Program-made: the position numbers and the translations under genes | The notes under the pieces: generated by a model | What the model was told of the DNA's origin: nothing | Databases searched by the model: none | What the model saw: only the letters and a program-made list of their open reading frames with translations | NCBI RefSeq assembly: GCF_000817815.1 | Contig: NZ_JPRD01000003.1 | Location: 124,001-188,000, forward strand | Direction of reading: 5' to 3' | DNA from: Vibrio owensii CAIM 1854 = LMG 25443 | GTDB lineage: Bacteria > Pseudomonadota > Gammaproteobacteria > Enterobacterales > Vibrionaceae | Length of the DNA stretch: 64,000 bases | Shown: positions 16,959-26,306 of the stretch, piece after piece | Position numbering within the stretch: the stretch's first letter is position 1 | How the letters are laid out: each line of letters begins with the position of its first letter

Positions 16959-16982
16959 TTGCGCAGGTGAATTCCTGCGCAA
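16959..16982 (+). terminator. Hairpin after rsmC
   Basis: TTGCGCAGG (16959-16967) pairs perfectly with CCTGCGCAA (16974-16982). No T-tract follows, so this may be an mRNA end-stabilising structure rather than a true intrinsic terminator. Confidence 0.5.
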
Positions 16983-17109
16983 TCCATTGCTGAATTTTAC
17001 ACAACTCAAAGAAAAACTGCGTCGCTACCCACGCTTTGCAATCAACTTTCTTGTCAAAGAAAAAAAACTCGTTAATTTTGTTAATTCTATCGAATTTAAC
17101 TTCTTGCCC

Positions 17110-17126
17110 GTTTTTAACGAGAACCT
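17110..17126 (+). promoter_or_regulatory. Candidate regulatory motif upstream of chiS, shared with the chitin operon
   Basis: The segment GTTTTTAACGAGAACC ends about 55 bases before the chiS ATG. A near copy, GTTTTTAACGGGAATC, lies at 21215-21230 upstream of the chitin operon. Whether a protein binds here is unknown. Confidence 0.35.
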
Positions 17127-17179
17127 TGGCAAGTGCCAACCAATCGGTCGCTGCCCTTTAACGAGTTGTAATCTTATCC

Positions 17180-20100
17180 ATGTTTAAATTCTACAAAAAG
17201 CAGAAATTTAAGCGCCTGCAAAGCACGCTAATGACCGCATTTTTGGTTCTTAGTATTACGCCCCTGACGATCACTGCGATTTTCTTCCTGCAATCACACA
17301 GTAAAGATCTCCAAGAGCAAAGTACATCGCACCTACTCTCTGTTCGTGATACTAAGCAACAGCAGATCATTGACTACTTCGCTGCGCAAGAAACGGAAGT
17401 GATGGGCTTCGTACGTTCAGAACTTGCCTATGCCAGTGGCGGACGCTTCTACGGCTTGGTCAACGCATTTAGCCGTTTAGGGCACGATATTGACGAAGCG
17501 AGAGAAAACGCACAGCATCGCTACATCCAAGGCAGTGGCGATCAAATCAAAACGTCGATTTTGCCGGAATCGTCCAACTATGTTGGCAGTGAACGCTACC
17601 GCCTACTCCACAAGCGCTACCATTGGGCGTACTTAGAACTGCTAAAACGTTCTGATTTCAATGATATTTTGTTGGTCGACATTGACGGCAATGTCACGTA
17701 CTCCATCAATAAAGATGACAACTACGGCACAAACCTACTAACCGGTCGCTATAAAGAGACGGCGTTAGGTCGTACCTTTAAACGTTTATCAGAAGACGTC
17801 AGTGCACGCCGAAAAGTCAATGAAGATTACACCCCAGTGGTCGTGTCTGACTTTGATATCGAAAACGGAAAGCAAGTTGCTTGGTTAGGTGCGCCTATTG
17901 TTCAGCAAGGCTACCTCCACAGTTACGCAATGTTCCGTTTGCCAAATAACGGTATTACCAAGCTTATTGCGGAAATTAACCGTGATTCATCCATTGAAAC
18001 CTTGCTCGTTGGTAGTGACCACAAACCTAGAACCATCAATACCAAACAAGAAGATATCCAAAACAGCTTAGAAATCGTGGATAAAGCGTTGGCCGGTGAC
18101 ACTGAAGTAGGTACTTACAGTAACCGCTTAGGTGAAGAGATGATTGCGGCGTTTACGCCAATTGAAACTCGTGGCCTAACTTGGGCGCTAGTCGTGCAAC
18201 TTCCTGAAAAAGAAGCCTTTGCGCGTGTCCACCAGCTTGAAAAACTGTTTGTGATTGCGATGTTAATTGCGATCGTATTGGTAGTTATCGCCTCACATTA
18301 CTTATCGAACTTCATCACTTCACCACTGCTAAAACTGACTTGGGCAGCAGAGAAAGTGTCTGCAGGCGATTTGGATGAAACGACCTTTAACACCGAACGA
18401 AAAGACGAGATTGGGCGTCTTGCGATCAGCTTTGAGCGTATGCAACGCTCTATTCGTGAAAAGATTCAAACCATCAAGCAGCAAAATGAAGAGTTAGAAA
18501 GCAACATCAAGCTGATCCAAAAGCAAAACGAAGAATTACAGCTGGCTGATAAGCTGAAAGATGAGTTCCTTGCGACAACCTCCCATGAACTTCGCACGCC
18601 ATTACACGGCATGGTTGGTATTGCAGAAACCTTGGTATCTGGCGCAAATGGGGCTATTCCGGCTAGCCAGAAATATCAATTGGACATCATCATCAAGAGT
18701 GGTCAACGCCTAGCGAATCTCGTTGATGACTTATTGGATTACCACAAGATGCGCTATGGCAGCATGGATATCCAAAAGTCAGCAGTGAGTTTAGCAAGTG
18801 CCACACGCTTAGTATTAGAGCTTTCCGGTCACCTATTGGGTAACAAGACTATCCGCATCATTAACCAAGTGCCTGCAGATTTGAAAGCTGTCTCAGCGGA
18901 TCCTCAGCGCTTAGAACAAGTGCTGTACAATTTGATCGGTAATGCCATCAAGTACACCTCTGAAGGTAAGATCGTCATTTCAGCAATGGTTGTTGACGAT
19001 CAAGTTCGAGTGCAAGTCGTGGATACAGGTCAAGGCATCCCAGCAGAGCATCTAGAACATATCTTCGAACCTCTGATTCAAGCAGGTCAAGACGCGAGTC
19101 ACTACCGTCAAGGTGCGGGATTGGGTCTATCAATCAGCCGTCAACTTATTGAGCTGATGGGCGGGTCATTGTATGTGAGCAGCCAACCTATGGTAGGCAC
19201 CACATTCAGCTTTACCCTGCCGCTAGCAAGTGAAGAAGAGATCCAAGCGACACAAAGCCTAGCTGCTCGCGGGCACTTCCAAATCCCTGAAGCAAATTTT
19301 GAGAACAACGATGACTTGTCTCTGCCAGAGAACCCAGACGGTCCATTGCTTTACGTTGCCGATGATGAACCAGTTAACCTGCGCGTTCTAGAAAGCTTCC
19401 TAAGGTTGGAAGGCTATCGCGTTCGTACAATTTCTGATGGTCCAGAAACGCTGGCGTTGATTGAACAAGAAAAGCCAGAACTGCTTTTATTGGACATCAT
19501 GATGCCGGGGATGAGTGGATACCAAGTGTGTAGCGAGCTTCGTGAAACTTACGATCATGCAGAGCTACCAATCATCATGCTGACCGCATTAAGCCAAACA
19601 GAGGACCGAGTGAGAGGCTTTGAAGCGGGCGCGAATGATTACCTGACAAAACCATTCAACAAACAAGAGCTAGCGGCACGTATTCAGGCGCACCTAACGG
19701 CAAGTAAAGCGGAAATGCGACACATCGAAAACAAGTTATTAGAGTCGGAACTGCGCCAACGTGCAGAAGTCGAAGCGAGCTTGTTGGAGACCCAAGGGCG
19801 ATTACTAGAGCAGCTAGAATCTGCACCAGAAGCTATTATTTGTCTTCGTGAAGACCAACGCATTCGCTTTGCTAATGAAGCGGCCTGTAAGCTGTTTAAA
19901 CGCAGCTTAGAACAGTTGAAGCGCTCTTCAGCAGACGAATTGATCGCACCTAAATTCCTGACGGTTAAGCAGCCTCACTACTGTGGCAAGATTGATATCT
20001 ACATTGAAGATATTCGCCAAAACATCGAAGCCGACATTCTAAAACTTCCAGAAGGCTCTGGTTTGGATGTGATGTACATCTTTAATGTCGGCGGCGGTGC

Positions 20101-20566
20101 TAACGCTGCTCGTATCCACAACCTAGAGACGGCTGTTGAAGTGCTTTCATGCTACGCATTCGATGGCGACAAAGACCAACTTCAGAAGCTAAAAGAGCTT
20201 GGTGGAGAGTTTACACGCTTGGCAGATAAAGCTTTGGGTAACAAGAAAGATAAACAAGAGCTGTTGCGTGAGGTTCTTGTCGATACCATGACCCATGCAT
20301 TGGAATACTGGGAATCTGTTACCGGAGAAACCAAGTTTGCGTTTGCTGAGCAAAGTGGCTTGTGGCGCGTTTACCTAGACCGCAGCACCTTGCAGACTCG
20401 TACCCTAGATAAATACATGCGTATCGAGACATTACCTAAAACACCACGTTGGAGAACGGTATTAAGCTCGATTGAGTTTATCTTGGAGCACTGTAAAGAA
20501 CAGAGCCCAGAACGAGCATACATTGAAGCTCAGCGCGACAAAATGCAGAGACTTTTAACAAGCTAG
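17180..20566 (+). CDS. chiS: ChiS hybrid sensor kinase / DNA-binding regulator of chitin utilisation
   Basis: The 1128-residue protein is anchored by TM1 (about 19-37) and TM2 (about 355-377) around a large periplasmic sensor domain. HAMP, a coiled coil, HisKA (H469 in TTSHELRTPLHG), HATPase and a receiver domain (D772 in LLLLDIMMPGM) follow. A C-terminal region of about 240 residues begins with a PAS-like stretch (LEQLESAPEAIICLREDQRI). Both key residues have the same numbers as in V. cholerae ChiS. There, published work shows that the protein itself binds DNA through its C-terminal region and activates the chitin operon, and is held off by the periplasmic chitin-binding protein. The target operon starts 838 bp downstream. 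Confidence 0.95.
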   Translation: MFKFYKKQKFKRLQSTLMTAFLVLSITPLTITAIFFLQSHSKDLQEQSTSHLLSVRDTKQQQIIDYFAAQETEVMGFVRSELAYASGGRFYGLVNAFSRLGHDIDEARENAQHRYIQGSGDQIKTSILPESSNYVGSERYRLLHKRYHWAYLELLKRSDFNDILLVDIDGNVTYSINKDDNYGTNLLTGRYKETALGRTFKRLSEDVSARRKVNEDYTPVVVSDFDIENGKQVAWLGAPIVQQGYLHSYAMFRLPNNGITKLIAEINRDSSIETLLVGSDHKPRTINTKQEDIQNSLEIVDKALAGDTEVGTYSNRLGEEMIAAFTPIETRGLTWALVVQLPEKEAFARVHQLEKLFVIAMLIAIVLVVIASHYLSNFITSPLLKLTWAAEKVSAGDLDETTFNTERKDEIGRLAISFERMQRSIREKIQTIKQQNEELESNIKLIQKQNEELQLADKLKDEFLATTSHELRTPLHGMVGIAETLVSGANGAIPASQKYQLDIIIKSGQRLANLVDDLLDYHKMRYGSMDIQKSAVSLASATRLVLELSGHLLGNKTIRIINQVPADLKAVSADPQRLEQVLYNLIGNAIKYTSEGKIVISAMVVDDQVRVQVVDTGQGIPAEHLEHIFEPLIQAGQDASHYRQGAGLGLSISRQLIELMGGSLYVSSQPMVGTTFSFTLPLASEEEIQATQSLAARGHFQIPEANFENNDDLSLPENPDGPLLYVADDEPVNLRVLESFLRLEGYRVRTISDGPETLALIEQEKPELLLLDIMMPGMSGYQVCSELRETYDHAELPIIMLTALSQTEDRVRGFEAGANDYLTKPFNKQELAARIQAHLTASKAEMRHIENKLLESELRQRAEVEASLLETQGRLLEQLESAPEAIICLREDQRIRFANEAACKLFKRSLEQLKRSSADELIAPKFLTVKQPHYCGKIDIYIEDIRQNIEADILKLPEGSGLDVMYIFNVGGGANAARIHNLETAVEVLSCYAFDGDKDQLQKLKELGGEFTRLADKALGNKKDKQELLREVLVDTMTHALEYWESVTGETKFAFAEQSGLWRVYLDRSTLQTRTLDKYMRIETLPKTPRWRTVLSSIEFILEHCKEQSPERAYIEAQRDKMQRLLTS

Positions 20567-20586
20567 CTGCACAACACACAAATGAC

Positions 20587-20612
20587 AGCCCCGCATTTAG
20601 CGGGGCTTTTTT
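20587..20612 (+). terminator. Rho-independent terminator of chiS
   Basis: AGCCCCGC (20587-20594) pairs with GCGGGGCT (20600-20607) around ATTTA, followed by T residues. Confidence 0.9.
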
Positions 20613-21021
20613 ATATGTTCTAACAAAACTCACGCTTTATGACTTAGATAGCAAGACGACCACTCAAGCTCTAATCTATACCTACTCAGTTATTCTCAAT
20701 GTCCCACTTAGCTCATCTTTTATCAGTTCAAGTAGAGTTGGAAGCAAGCTATCAAAAAAGCCATTCTAGACACCCTCTACGTACGAATTTGAGCGGCTAC
20801 TTTCTGGATAATTACAAACGTAATTTATTACCCTCAAGTCCTCTAAAAACACTTCATTTCCCTCATAAAAAAAGCATAATTAGCAGCCAAATTTTGCTGT
20901 TAAAAACCTCTATTTTTTACTCAGCAAGGGAAATTAGGCCAACATTTGATGGAGATTGCGAAGTCAATCACAACAGAACGGCAGATTAAATTTCACCTAG
21001 TTAATTAACAAAAAAATCGTG

Positions 21022-21037
21022 TGTGAGCCAGATCGCC
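21022..21037 (+). promoter_or_regulatory. Candidate CRP site upstream of the chitin operon
   Basis: TGTGA, six bases, then TCGCC. The left half-site is perfect; the right matches three of five consensus bases. CRP control of this operon is known in V. cholerae, but this exact site is inference. Confidence 0.3.
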
Positions 21038-21206
21038 AAAGCATTACAAGCCCACAAAGCCATTAATTTAAAAGAGATTAAGAGTAAGTAAACACTAACA
21101 CACAAAGTTTAAGTGGATATAAACTGCGACGCATATCAACGTTTAATTTTTAGCCTTATCAGGCTTAAAAACGAACAAAATGACGTTTATGACGGAGTTG
21201 GTGCGG

Positions 21207-21230
21207 TTTTTAACGTTTTTAACGGGAATC
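21207..21230 (+). promoter_or_regulatory. Tandem TTTTTAACG repeat before the chitin operon promoter
   Basis: TTTTTAACG occurs twice head-to-tail at 21207-21215 and 21216-21224, followed by GGAATC. It ends ten bases before a TTGATT -35-like element (21235-21240), the position expected for an activator contacting RNA polymerase. The same 9-mer with similar 3' flank lies upstream of chiS. Confidence 0.4.
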
Positions 21231-21404
21231 GAGTTTGATTATTTTGTGGATAAGGTGTTTTCTTACTCCTGCCTAAGGCCTACAGGCCACTCTTAGAGCG
21301 AAACAAATTTAATGTGGAGCGAAGAGGTGGGCCTTGGAGAGTGTTTATCAATTGATGACATTCAATTCCATTAGTGAAATGAAAGCAAATAGTAAGGAAC
21401 AGCT

Positions 21405-23087
21405 ATGCTTGCCAATATTAAAAAAACAGCACTAGCAACAGCAATTATTGCAACGGCTACTACAGGTTTTGCATCAGTAGCTACAGCCGCTGAGCGCAGT
21501 GAACTGACTATCCACCCTAAAGAGTTTACAACTTTTGTTCGTAACTTTAACCCTTTCTTGGGTGCAACAAACCTGCACACAACTACTGACTTTATCTACG
21601 AGCCACTAGTTGTTTTCAACGAAATGCACGGCAACACGCCAGTATTCCGTCTAGCAGAAAACTTCCAAATGTCTGACGACCTAATGAGCGTAACTTTCGA
21701 TATCCGTAAAGGCGTAAAATGGTCTGACGGCGAAGCGTTTACCGCTGATGACGTTGTTTACTCTTTCAACCTAGTTAAAGAGAAGCCAGAACTAGACCAA
21801 TCTGGTATCAACTCTTGGGTAACTGGCGTAGAGAAAGTTAACGATTACCAAGTTAAGTTCCGTCTAAGCGAAGCAAACTCAAACGTTCCTTACGAAATTG
21901 CTAAAGTACCAGTTGTACCTAAGCACGTATGGAGCAAAGTGAAAGATCCATCAACATTCACTAACGAAAACCCAGTAGGTTCTGGCCCATTCACAGTGAT
22001 CGACACTTTCACTCCTCAACTGTACATCCAGTGTGAAAACCCGAACTACTGGGATGCAGCGAACCTAGACGTTGACTGTCTGCGTGTTCCTCAAATCGCG
22101 AACAATGACCAGTTCCTAGGTAAGATTGTTAACGGCGAAATGGACTGGACTTCTTCATTCGTTCCAGACATCGACCGCACTTACGCAGCAGCGAGCCCTA
22201 AACACCACTACTGGTACCCGCCAGCAGGTACTCAAGCGTTCGTAGTAAACTTCAAGAACCCAGATGCAGCGAAAAACGAAGCACTAACTAACGTTGACTT
22301 CCGTCGCGCATTCTCTATGGCTCTTGACCGTCAAACTATCATTGATATTGCATTCTACGGCGGCGGTACAGTGAACGACTTCGCATCTGGTCTTGGCTAC
22401 GCATTCGAAGCTTGGTCTGACGAGAAGACTCACGACAAGTTCAAGGGTTACAACTCTTACAACGCTGAAGGCGCTAAGAAACTTCTAGCGAAAGCGGGCT
22501 TTAAAGACGTAAACAAAGACGGTTTCGTTGACACGCCATCTGGTAAGTCTTTCGAGCTACTAATCCAATCTCCAAACGGTTGGACTGACTTCAACAACAC
22601 TGTACAGCTTGCTGTTGAGCAACTTGCAGAAGTAGGCATCAAAGCACGTGCTCGTACACCAGACTTCTCTGTGTACAACCAAGCAATGCTTGAAGGTACT
22701 TACGACGTTGCGTACACCAACTACTTCCACGGTGCAGACCCATACACTTACTGGAACAGTGCTTACAACTCAGCACTACAATCTGGTGACGGTATGCCTC
22801 GCTTCGCGATGCACTTCTACAAGAACGACAAGCTAGATGGTCTTCTAAACAGCTTCTACAAGACAGCTGACAAGCAAGAGCAGCTAGAAATCGCTCACGG
22901 TATTCAGCAAATCATCGCTCAAGACCAAGTGACTATCCCTGTGATGTCTGGTGCTTACATGTACCAATACAACACAACTCGCTTCACTGGTTGGTGGAAC
23001 GAAGAAAATCCTAAGGGCCGTCCAAACATTTGGGCTGGTATCCCAGAGCGTCTACTTCACGTACTGGACCTAAAACCAGTTAAATAA
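21405..23087 (+). CDS. cbp: Periplasmic chitin oligosaccharide-binding protein (CBP)
   Basis: This 560-residue SBP_bac_5 (DppA/OppA-type) solute-binding protein has a signal peptide at about 1-28, cleaved after TAA|AERSEL. Landmarks are SDDLMSVTFDIRKGVKWSDGEAFTADDVVYS and VDFRRAFSMALDRQTI. It captures (GlcNAc)n in the periplasm and hands it to the ABC transporter encoded downstream. In V. cholerae the empty protein also binds and represses ChiS, so it is both transporter part and signal. Codon use is strongly biased, indicating high expression. AAGGA precedes the ATG. Structured RNA after the stop probably lowers expression of the permease genes relative to this one. Confidence 0.94.
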   Translation: MLANIKKTALATAIIATATTGFASVATAAERSELTIHPKEFTTFVRNFNPFLGATNLHTTTDFIYEPLVVFNEMHGNTPVFRLAENFQMSDDLMSVTFDIRKGVKWSDGEAFTADDVVYSFNLVKEKPELDQSGINSWVTGVEKVNDYQVKFRLSEANSNVPYEIAKVPVVPKHVWSKVKDPSTFTNENPVGSGPFTVIDTFTPQLYIQCENPNYWDAANLDVDCLRVPQIANNDQFLGKIVNGEMDWTSSFVPDIDRTYAAASPKHHYWYPPAGTQAFVVNFKNPDAAKNEALTNVDFRRAFSMALDRQTIIDIAFYGGGTVNDFASGLGYAFEAWSDEKTHDKFKGYNSYNAEGAKKLLAKAGFKDVNKDGFVDTPSGKSFELLIQSPNGWTDFNNTVQLAVEQLAEVGIKARARTPDFSVYNQAMLEGTYDVAYTNYFHGADPYTYWNSAYNSALQSGDGMPRFAMHFYKNDKLDGLLNSFYKTADKQEQLEIAHGIQQIIAQDQVTIPVMSGAYMYQYNTTRFTGWWNEENPKGRPNIWAGIPERLLHVLDLKPVK

Positions 23088-23104
23088 GTAGAAGTTCATT
23101 TCTA

Positions 23105-23127
23105 GCGGCACACATCCCGTGTGCCGC
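23105..23127 (+). other. GC-rich intercistronic hairpin after the binding-protein gene
   Basis: GCGGCACAC (23105-23113) pairs perfectly with GTGTGCCGC (23119-23127), with no T-tract. It resembles the stabilising hairpins found after binding-protein genes in other ABC operons. Confidence 0.7.
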
Positions 23128-23131
23128 CTAT

Positions 23132-23185
23132 AAAAATCCCCTTGTTACTAAACCAACATATGGCGCTCGTCGTCAGGGGATTTTT
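23132..23185 (+). terminator. Long-loop terminator-like stem inside the chitin operon
   Basis: AAAAATCCCCT (23132-23142) pairs with AGGGGATTTTT (23175-23185), an 11-bp stem ending in five T residues. The 32-base loop is long, so termination is probably partial. Confidence 0.6.
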
Positions 23186-23257
23186 CGCTCTAAATTTCGC
23201 TAGGAGCGACCTGAAACCAGAAACAGGGAAAAAATCTGGGTGAGTAAGGTGTGAGTT

Positions 23258-24244
23258 ATGGGTTATTTTTTAAGACGTTTGTCGTTCTATCTTGTCGCGC
23301 TCTTGGTTGCAGCGACGTTAAACTTCATTATTCCGCGAGCAATGCCTGGTGACCCAGTTACCATGATGTTTGCTAACGCATCAGTACAGGTAACGCCAGA
23401 GCGAATCGCAGCAATGAAAGAACTGCTGGGTTTCGTAGATGGTCCAATCTACATTCAGTACCTGTCGTACATCAAAAACATTCTAAGCTGGGAGCTAGGT
23501 ACTTCTATCCAGTTCTACCCGCTTTCAGTTAACTCTCTACTAGGTGGCGCATTCGGTTGGTCATTGTTCCTAGCAGGTACTGCAGTTGTACTATCGTTCT
23601 CGATTGCTTCTGTACTAGGTATCTTCGCAGCTTGGAAACGTGGTAGCCGATACGATGCATTCGTAACACCGGGCACACTGATCATTCAAGCGATTCCACA
23701 AATGGTTATCGCGATGCTAGCGCTGTTCATCTTTGCCATCGGTCTTAAGTGGTTCCCATCAGGCTACGCCTACACCCCGGGTACAGTGCCAGATTGGACA
23801 AGCTGGGAGTTCCTAAAAAACGTGGGTTACCACGCTATTCTTCCATTGTTCTGTGCGACGATTGTTCAGATTGGTGGCTTCCTAGTAAACATGCGTAACA
23901 ACATGATCAACCTTCTTGCTGAAGATTACATCACAATGGCAAAAGGTAAGGGTCTGAGCGAAAACCGAGTTGTATTCAACTACGCAGCTCGTAACGCACT
24001 ACTACCAAGTGTAACCGCACTTTCAATGTCTCTAGGTATGGCAATCGGTGGTCAGCTAATCATCGAGATGATCTTCAACTACCCAGGTCTAGGTACGGTT
24101 CTTCTAAACGCAATTCACGCACGTGACTACCAAGTACTTCAAGGTCAGCTAATCATCATGACGATGTTCATGCTATGCTTCAACCTAATGGCTGACATGC
24201 TGTACATGATTCTAGACCCTCGCCTACGTAAGGGAGGCAAATAA
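23258..24244 (+). CDS. Chitin oligosaccharide ABC transporter permease 1
   Basis: The protein has 328 residues and belongs to the DppB/OppB inner-membrane permease family. It starts MGYFLRRLSFYLVALLVAATLNFIIPRAMPGDP, the typical first helix and periplasmic entry. Six membrane helices are expected, and the coupling-helix EAA-like loop reads EDYITMAKGKGLSENRVVFNYAARNALLPS. It pairs with the next permease to form the channel. The gene follows the binding-protein gene after 170 bases with two RNA structures and has AAGG before its ATG. The stop and the next start are two bases apart. Confidence 0.94.
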   Translation: MGYFLRRLSFYLVALLVAATLNFIIPRAMPGDPVTMMFANASVQVTPERIAAMKELLGFVDGPIYIQYLSYIKNILSWELGTSIQFYPLSVNSLLGGAFGWSLFLAGTAVVLSFSIASVLGIFAAWKRGSRYDAFVTPGTLIIQAIPQMVIAMLALFIFAIGLKWFPSGYAYTPGTVPDWTSWEFLKNVGYHAILPLFCATIVQIGGFLVNMRNNMINLLAEDYITMAKGKGLSENRVVFNYAARNALLPSVTALSMSLGMAIGGQLIIEMIFNYPGLGTVLLNAIHARDYQVLQGQLIIMTMFMLCFNLMADMLYMILDPRLRKGGK

Positions 24245-24246
24245 TC

Positions 24247-25272
24247 ATGAAAGAACTATTTAAACTGATTTTAGGTAACGCGTTCGCGCGTGTTGGTTTG
24301 GCGATTATCTCGTTATTCATCTTTGTCGCCGTTGCCGCTCCGTTGATCACTCAGCACGCGCCAGATAAGCGCACTGGTAACCCACATGAATACCCTGGAT
24401 TTGTTGTAAAACAAGCACAAAACAACCCTGATGGCTGGGTTGCTAAAAACCTAGCAGATGACCGTCGTACGCTGCTTATGTCGAAAAAAGCGGACCACGT
24501 ACTAGGCACATCTCGTATGGGTCGTGACATCTGGTCTCAAGTTGCTTATGGCGCTCGAGTATCTCTGGGTGTGGGTTTTGGTGCGGGTGTTATCGTGTGT
24601 TTCCTAGCAACGGTTATTGGTATCTCAGCAGGTTACTTCGGCGGCCGTGTCGATGACGTACTGAGTGCCGCTATGAACATCATGCTGGTTATTCCACAGT
24701 TACCACTCCTGTTCGTACTCGCTGCGTTTATCGGGGAGGCAGGGCCGCTCACCATTGCCTTGATTATCGCCGGTACTTCCTGGGCTTGGGGTGCACGTGT
24801 TGTGCGAGCTCAAACCATGGCACTACGAGAAAAAGAATTCGTTAAAGCTGCAGAAGTACTGGGTGAGTCACCAATTCGCATCATCTTCGTTGAGATTTTG
24901 CCAAACCTAATCCCAATCGTTGGTGCAAGCTTCATCGGTTCAGTAATGCTAGCAATCAACACGGAAGCGGTAATTTCGTTCCTAGGCCTAGGCGATGCAA
25001 ACACCATCAGTTGGGGCATCATGCTGTACAACGTACAGACTTCATCAGCGATGCTTATCGGCGCGTGGTGGGAAGTTCTAGCACCTTGTATTGCACTAAC
25101 TCTATTGGTTACTGGCCTTGCTCTACTGAACTTCGCAGTCGATGAAATTGCTAACCCGCAGCTTCGTTCTCACAAAGGCATGAAGCGCTGGAAGAAAATG
25201 GCAGCACAAGACAAGAAAGAACGTGAGCCAGAATTGGCACCACAAAATGCACTATGGAGCGGAGATAAATAA
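24247..25272 (+). CDS. Chitin oligosaccharide ABC transporter permease 2
   Basis: This 341-residue DppC/OppC-family permease has a first helix at about residues 15-35 and a long periplasmic segment (HAPDKRTGNPHEYPGFVVKQ) before the BPD_transp_1 domain. The coupling loop reads REKEFVKAAEVLGESPIRIIFVEILPNLIP. The C-terminal cytoplasmic tail is lysine-rich and longer than usual (KGMKRWKKMAAQDKKEREPE). GGGAGG lies within the end of the upstream gene, ten bases before the ATG, suggesting translational coupling. It is followed after two bases by the first ATPase. Confidence 0.94.
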   Translation: MKELFKLILGNAFARVGLAIISLFIFVAVAAPLITQHAPDKRTGNPHEYPGFVVKQAQNNPDGWVAKNLADDRRTLLMSKKADHVLGTSRMGRDIWSQVAYGARVSLGVGFGAGVIVCFLATVIGISAGYFGGRVDDVLSAAMNIMLVIPQLPLLFVLAAFIGEAGPLTIALIIAGTSWAWGARVVRAQTMALREKEFVKAAEVLGESPIRIIFVEILPNLIPIVGASFIGSVMLAINTEAVISFLGLGDANTISWGIMLYNVQTSSAMLIGAWWEVLAPCIALTLLVTGLALLNFAVDEIANPQLRSHKGMKRWKKMAAQDKKEREPELAPQNALWSGDK

Positions 25273-25274
25273 TC

Positions 25275-26258
25275 ATGACTGCACCACTAATTTCTATCCG
25301 TAACCTATGCGTAGACTACATTACAGATGCGGGCGATGTCCGCGCCTGTAACAACGTCAGCTTCGACATTGCACCAGGCGAAGTATTTGGCCTAGCAGGT
25401 GAATCTGGCTGTGGTAAATCAACCGTTGCATTCTCGCTAATGCGCCTTCATAAGCCGCCAGCGTTTATCACTGGTGGTGAGGTTATCTTCAATGGCGAAG
25501 ATATCCTCCAATACAGCGATGAGCGTATGCAGTCGTTCCGCTGGAGCGAAATGTCGATGGTATTCCAAAGTGCGATGAACGCTTTGAACCCAGTACTAAC
25601 GATGGAAGAGCAGTTCTGTGACGTAATCATGCGTCACACCAACATGACTCGCGCTCAAGCCAAAGTTCGTGCAGAAGGTCTATTGGAAATCGTTGATATC
25701 CACCCTAGCCGACTAAGCGATTACCCACACCAATTCTCTGGCGGTATGCGTCAGCGTCTGGTTATTGCTATCGCTTTGGCTTTGAACCCGAAAATGATCA
25801 TCATGGATGAACCTACAACGGCGCTAGACGTGGTAGTTCAACGTGAGATTCTGCAAAAAATCTATGCACTTAAAGAAGAATTTGGCTTCTCGATTCTGTT
25901 CATCACCCATGACTTGTCATTGATGGTCGAGTTCTCTGACCGCATCGGCATCATGTACTCGGGTGAACTGATTGAAGTTGCCCCTTCTAAACAAATTCTG
26001 GAAAGTCCTTACCACCCTTACACAAAAGGTTTGGGTAGCTCTTTCCCTCCACTAACTGGTCCTAAGACCAAATTGACTGGTATTCCAGGCAACCCTTTGA
26101 ACCTATTAGAAGTTCCTCAAGGTTGTCGATTCCAAGCTCGTTGTGACCGTGTCCATGAAGCTTGTACGCGAGTACCAACTCAGCTGCGTCAAATTGAACC
26201 TGGTCGTCTCTCAAACTGCCACTTGTATGGCGACACGATTGCTCAAGCTAAGGTTTAA
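25275..26258 (+). CDS. Chitin oligosaccharide ABC transporter ATP-binding protein 1 (OppD-like)
   Basis: The protein has 327 residues. It has the nucleotide-binding landmarks Walker A GESGCGKST (near residue 40), signature SGGMRQRL, Walker B MIIMDEPTTALD and switch His in LFITHDLS. The C-terminal oligopeptide-transport domain contains the conserved cysteines of GCRFQARCDRVHEAC and a final SNCH. It works as half of a heterodimer with the next ATPase. GGAG lies inside the preceding gene, ten bases before the ATG. Confidence 0.94.
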   Translation: MTAPLISIRNLCVDYITDAGDVRACNNVSFDIAPGEVFGLAGESGCGKSTVAFSLMRLHKPPAFITGGEVIFNGEDILQYSDERMQSFRWSEMSMVFQSAMNALNPVLTMEEQFCDVIMRHTNMTRAQAKVRAEGLLEIVDIHPSRLSDYPHQFSGGMRQRLVIAIALALNPKMIIMDEPTTALDVVVQREILQKIYALKEEFGFSILFITHDLSLMVEFSDRIGIMYSGELIEVAPSKQILESPYHPYTKGLGSSFPPLTGPKTKLTGIPGNPLNLLEVPQGCRFQARCDRVHEACTRVPTQLRQIEPGRLSNCHLYGDTIAQAKV

Positions 26259-26306
26259 CAACAAAAAATAACGCTAGCTAAGAAGAAAATTACACTGGAG
26301 AGAATT

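Larger units (their letters stand above)
20613..21404. other. Long regulatory region upstream of the chitin oligosaccharide operon
   Basis: About 790 bp separate the chiS terminator from the binding-protein gene. A 96-codon frame at 20699-20989 has no ribosome-binding site, no recognisable protein features and unusual composition, so I do not call it. The right half contains a CRP-like half-site (21022-21037), a hairpin AGCCT/AGGCT near 21152-21165, the TTTTTAACG tandem (21207-21224), a possible -35 TTGATT at 21235-21240 and a tight GGCCT/AGGCC hairpin near 21277-21288. The length fits a promoter controlled by several activators. Confidence 0.6.

Noticed and set aside
20699-20989. A 96-codon open frame in the chitin operon promoter region
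   Set aside because: It has no ribosome-binding site, no recognisable domain and a composition unlike neighbouring genes, and it lies where regulatory DNA is expected.
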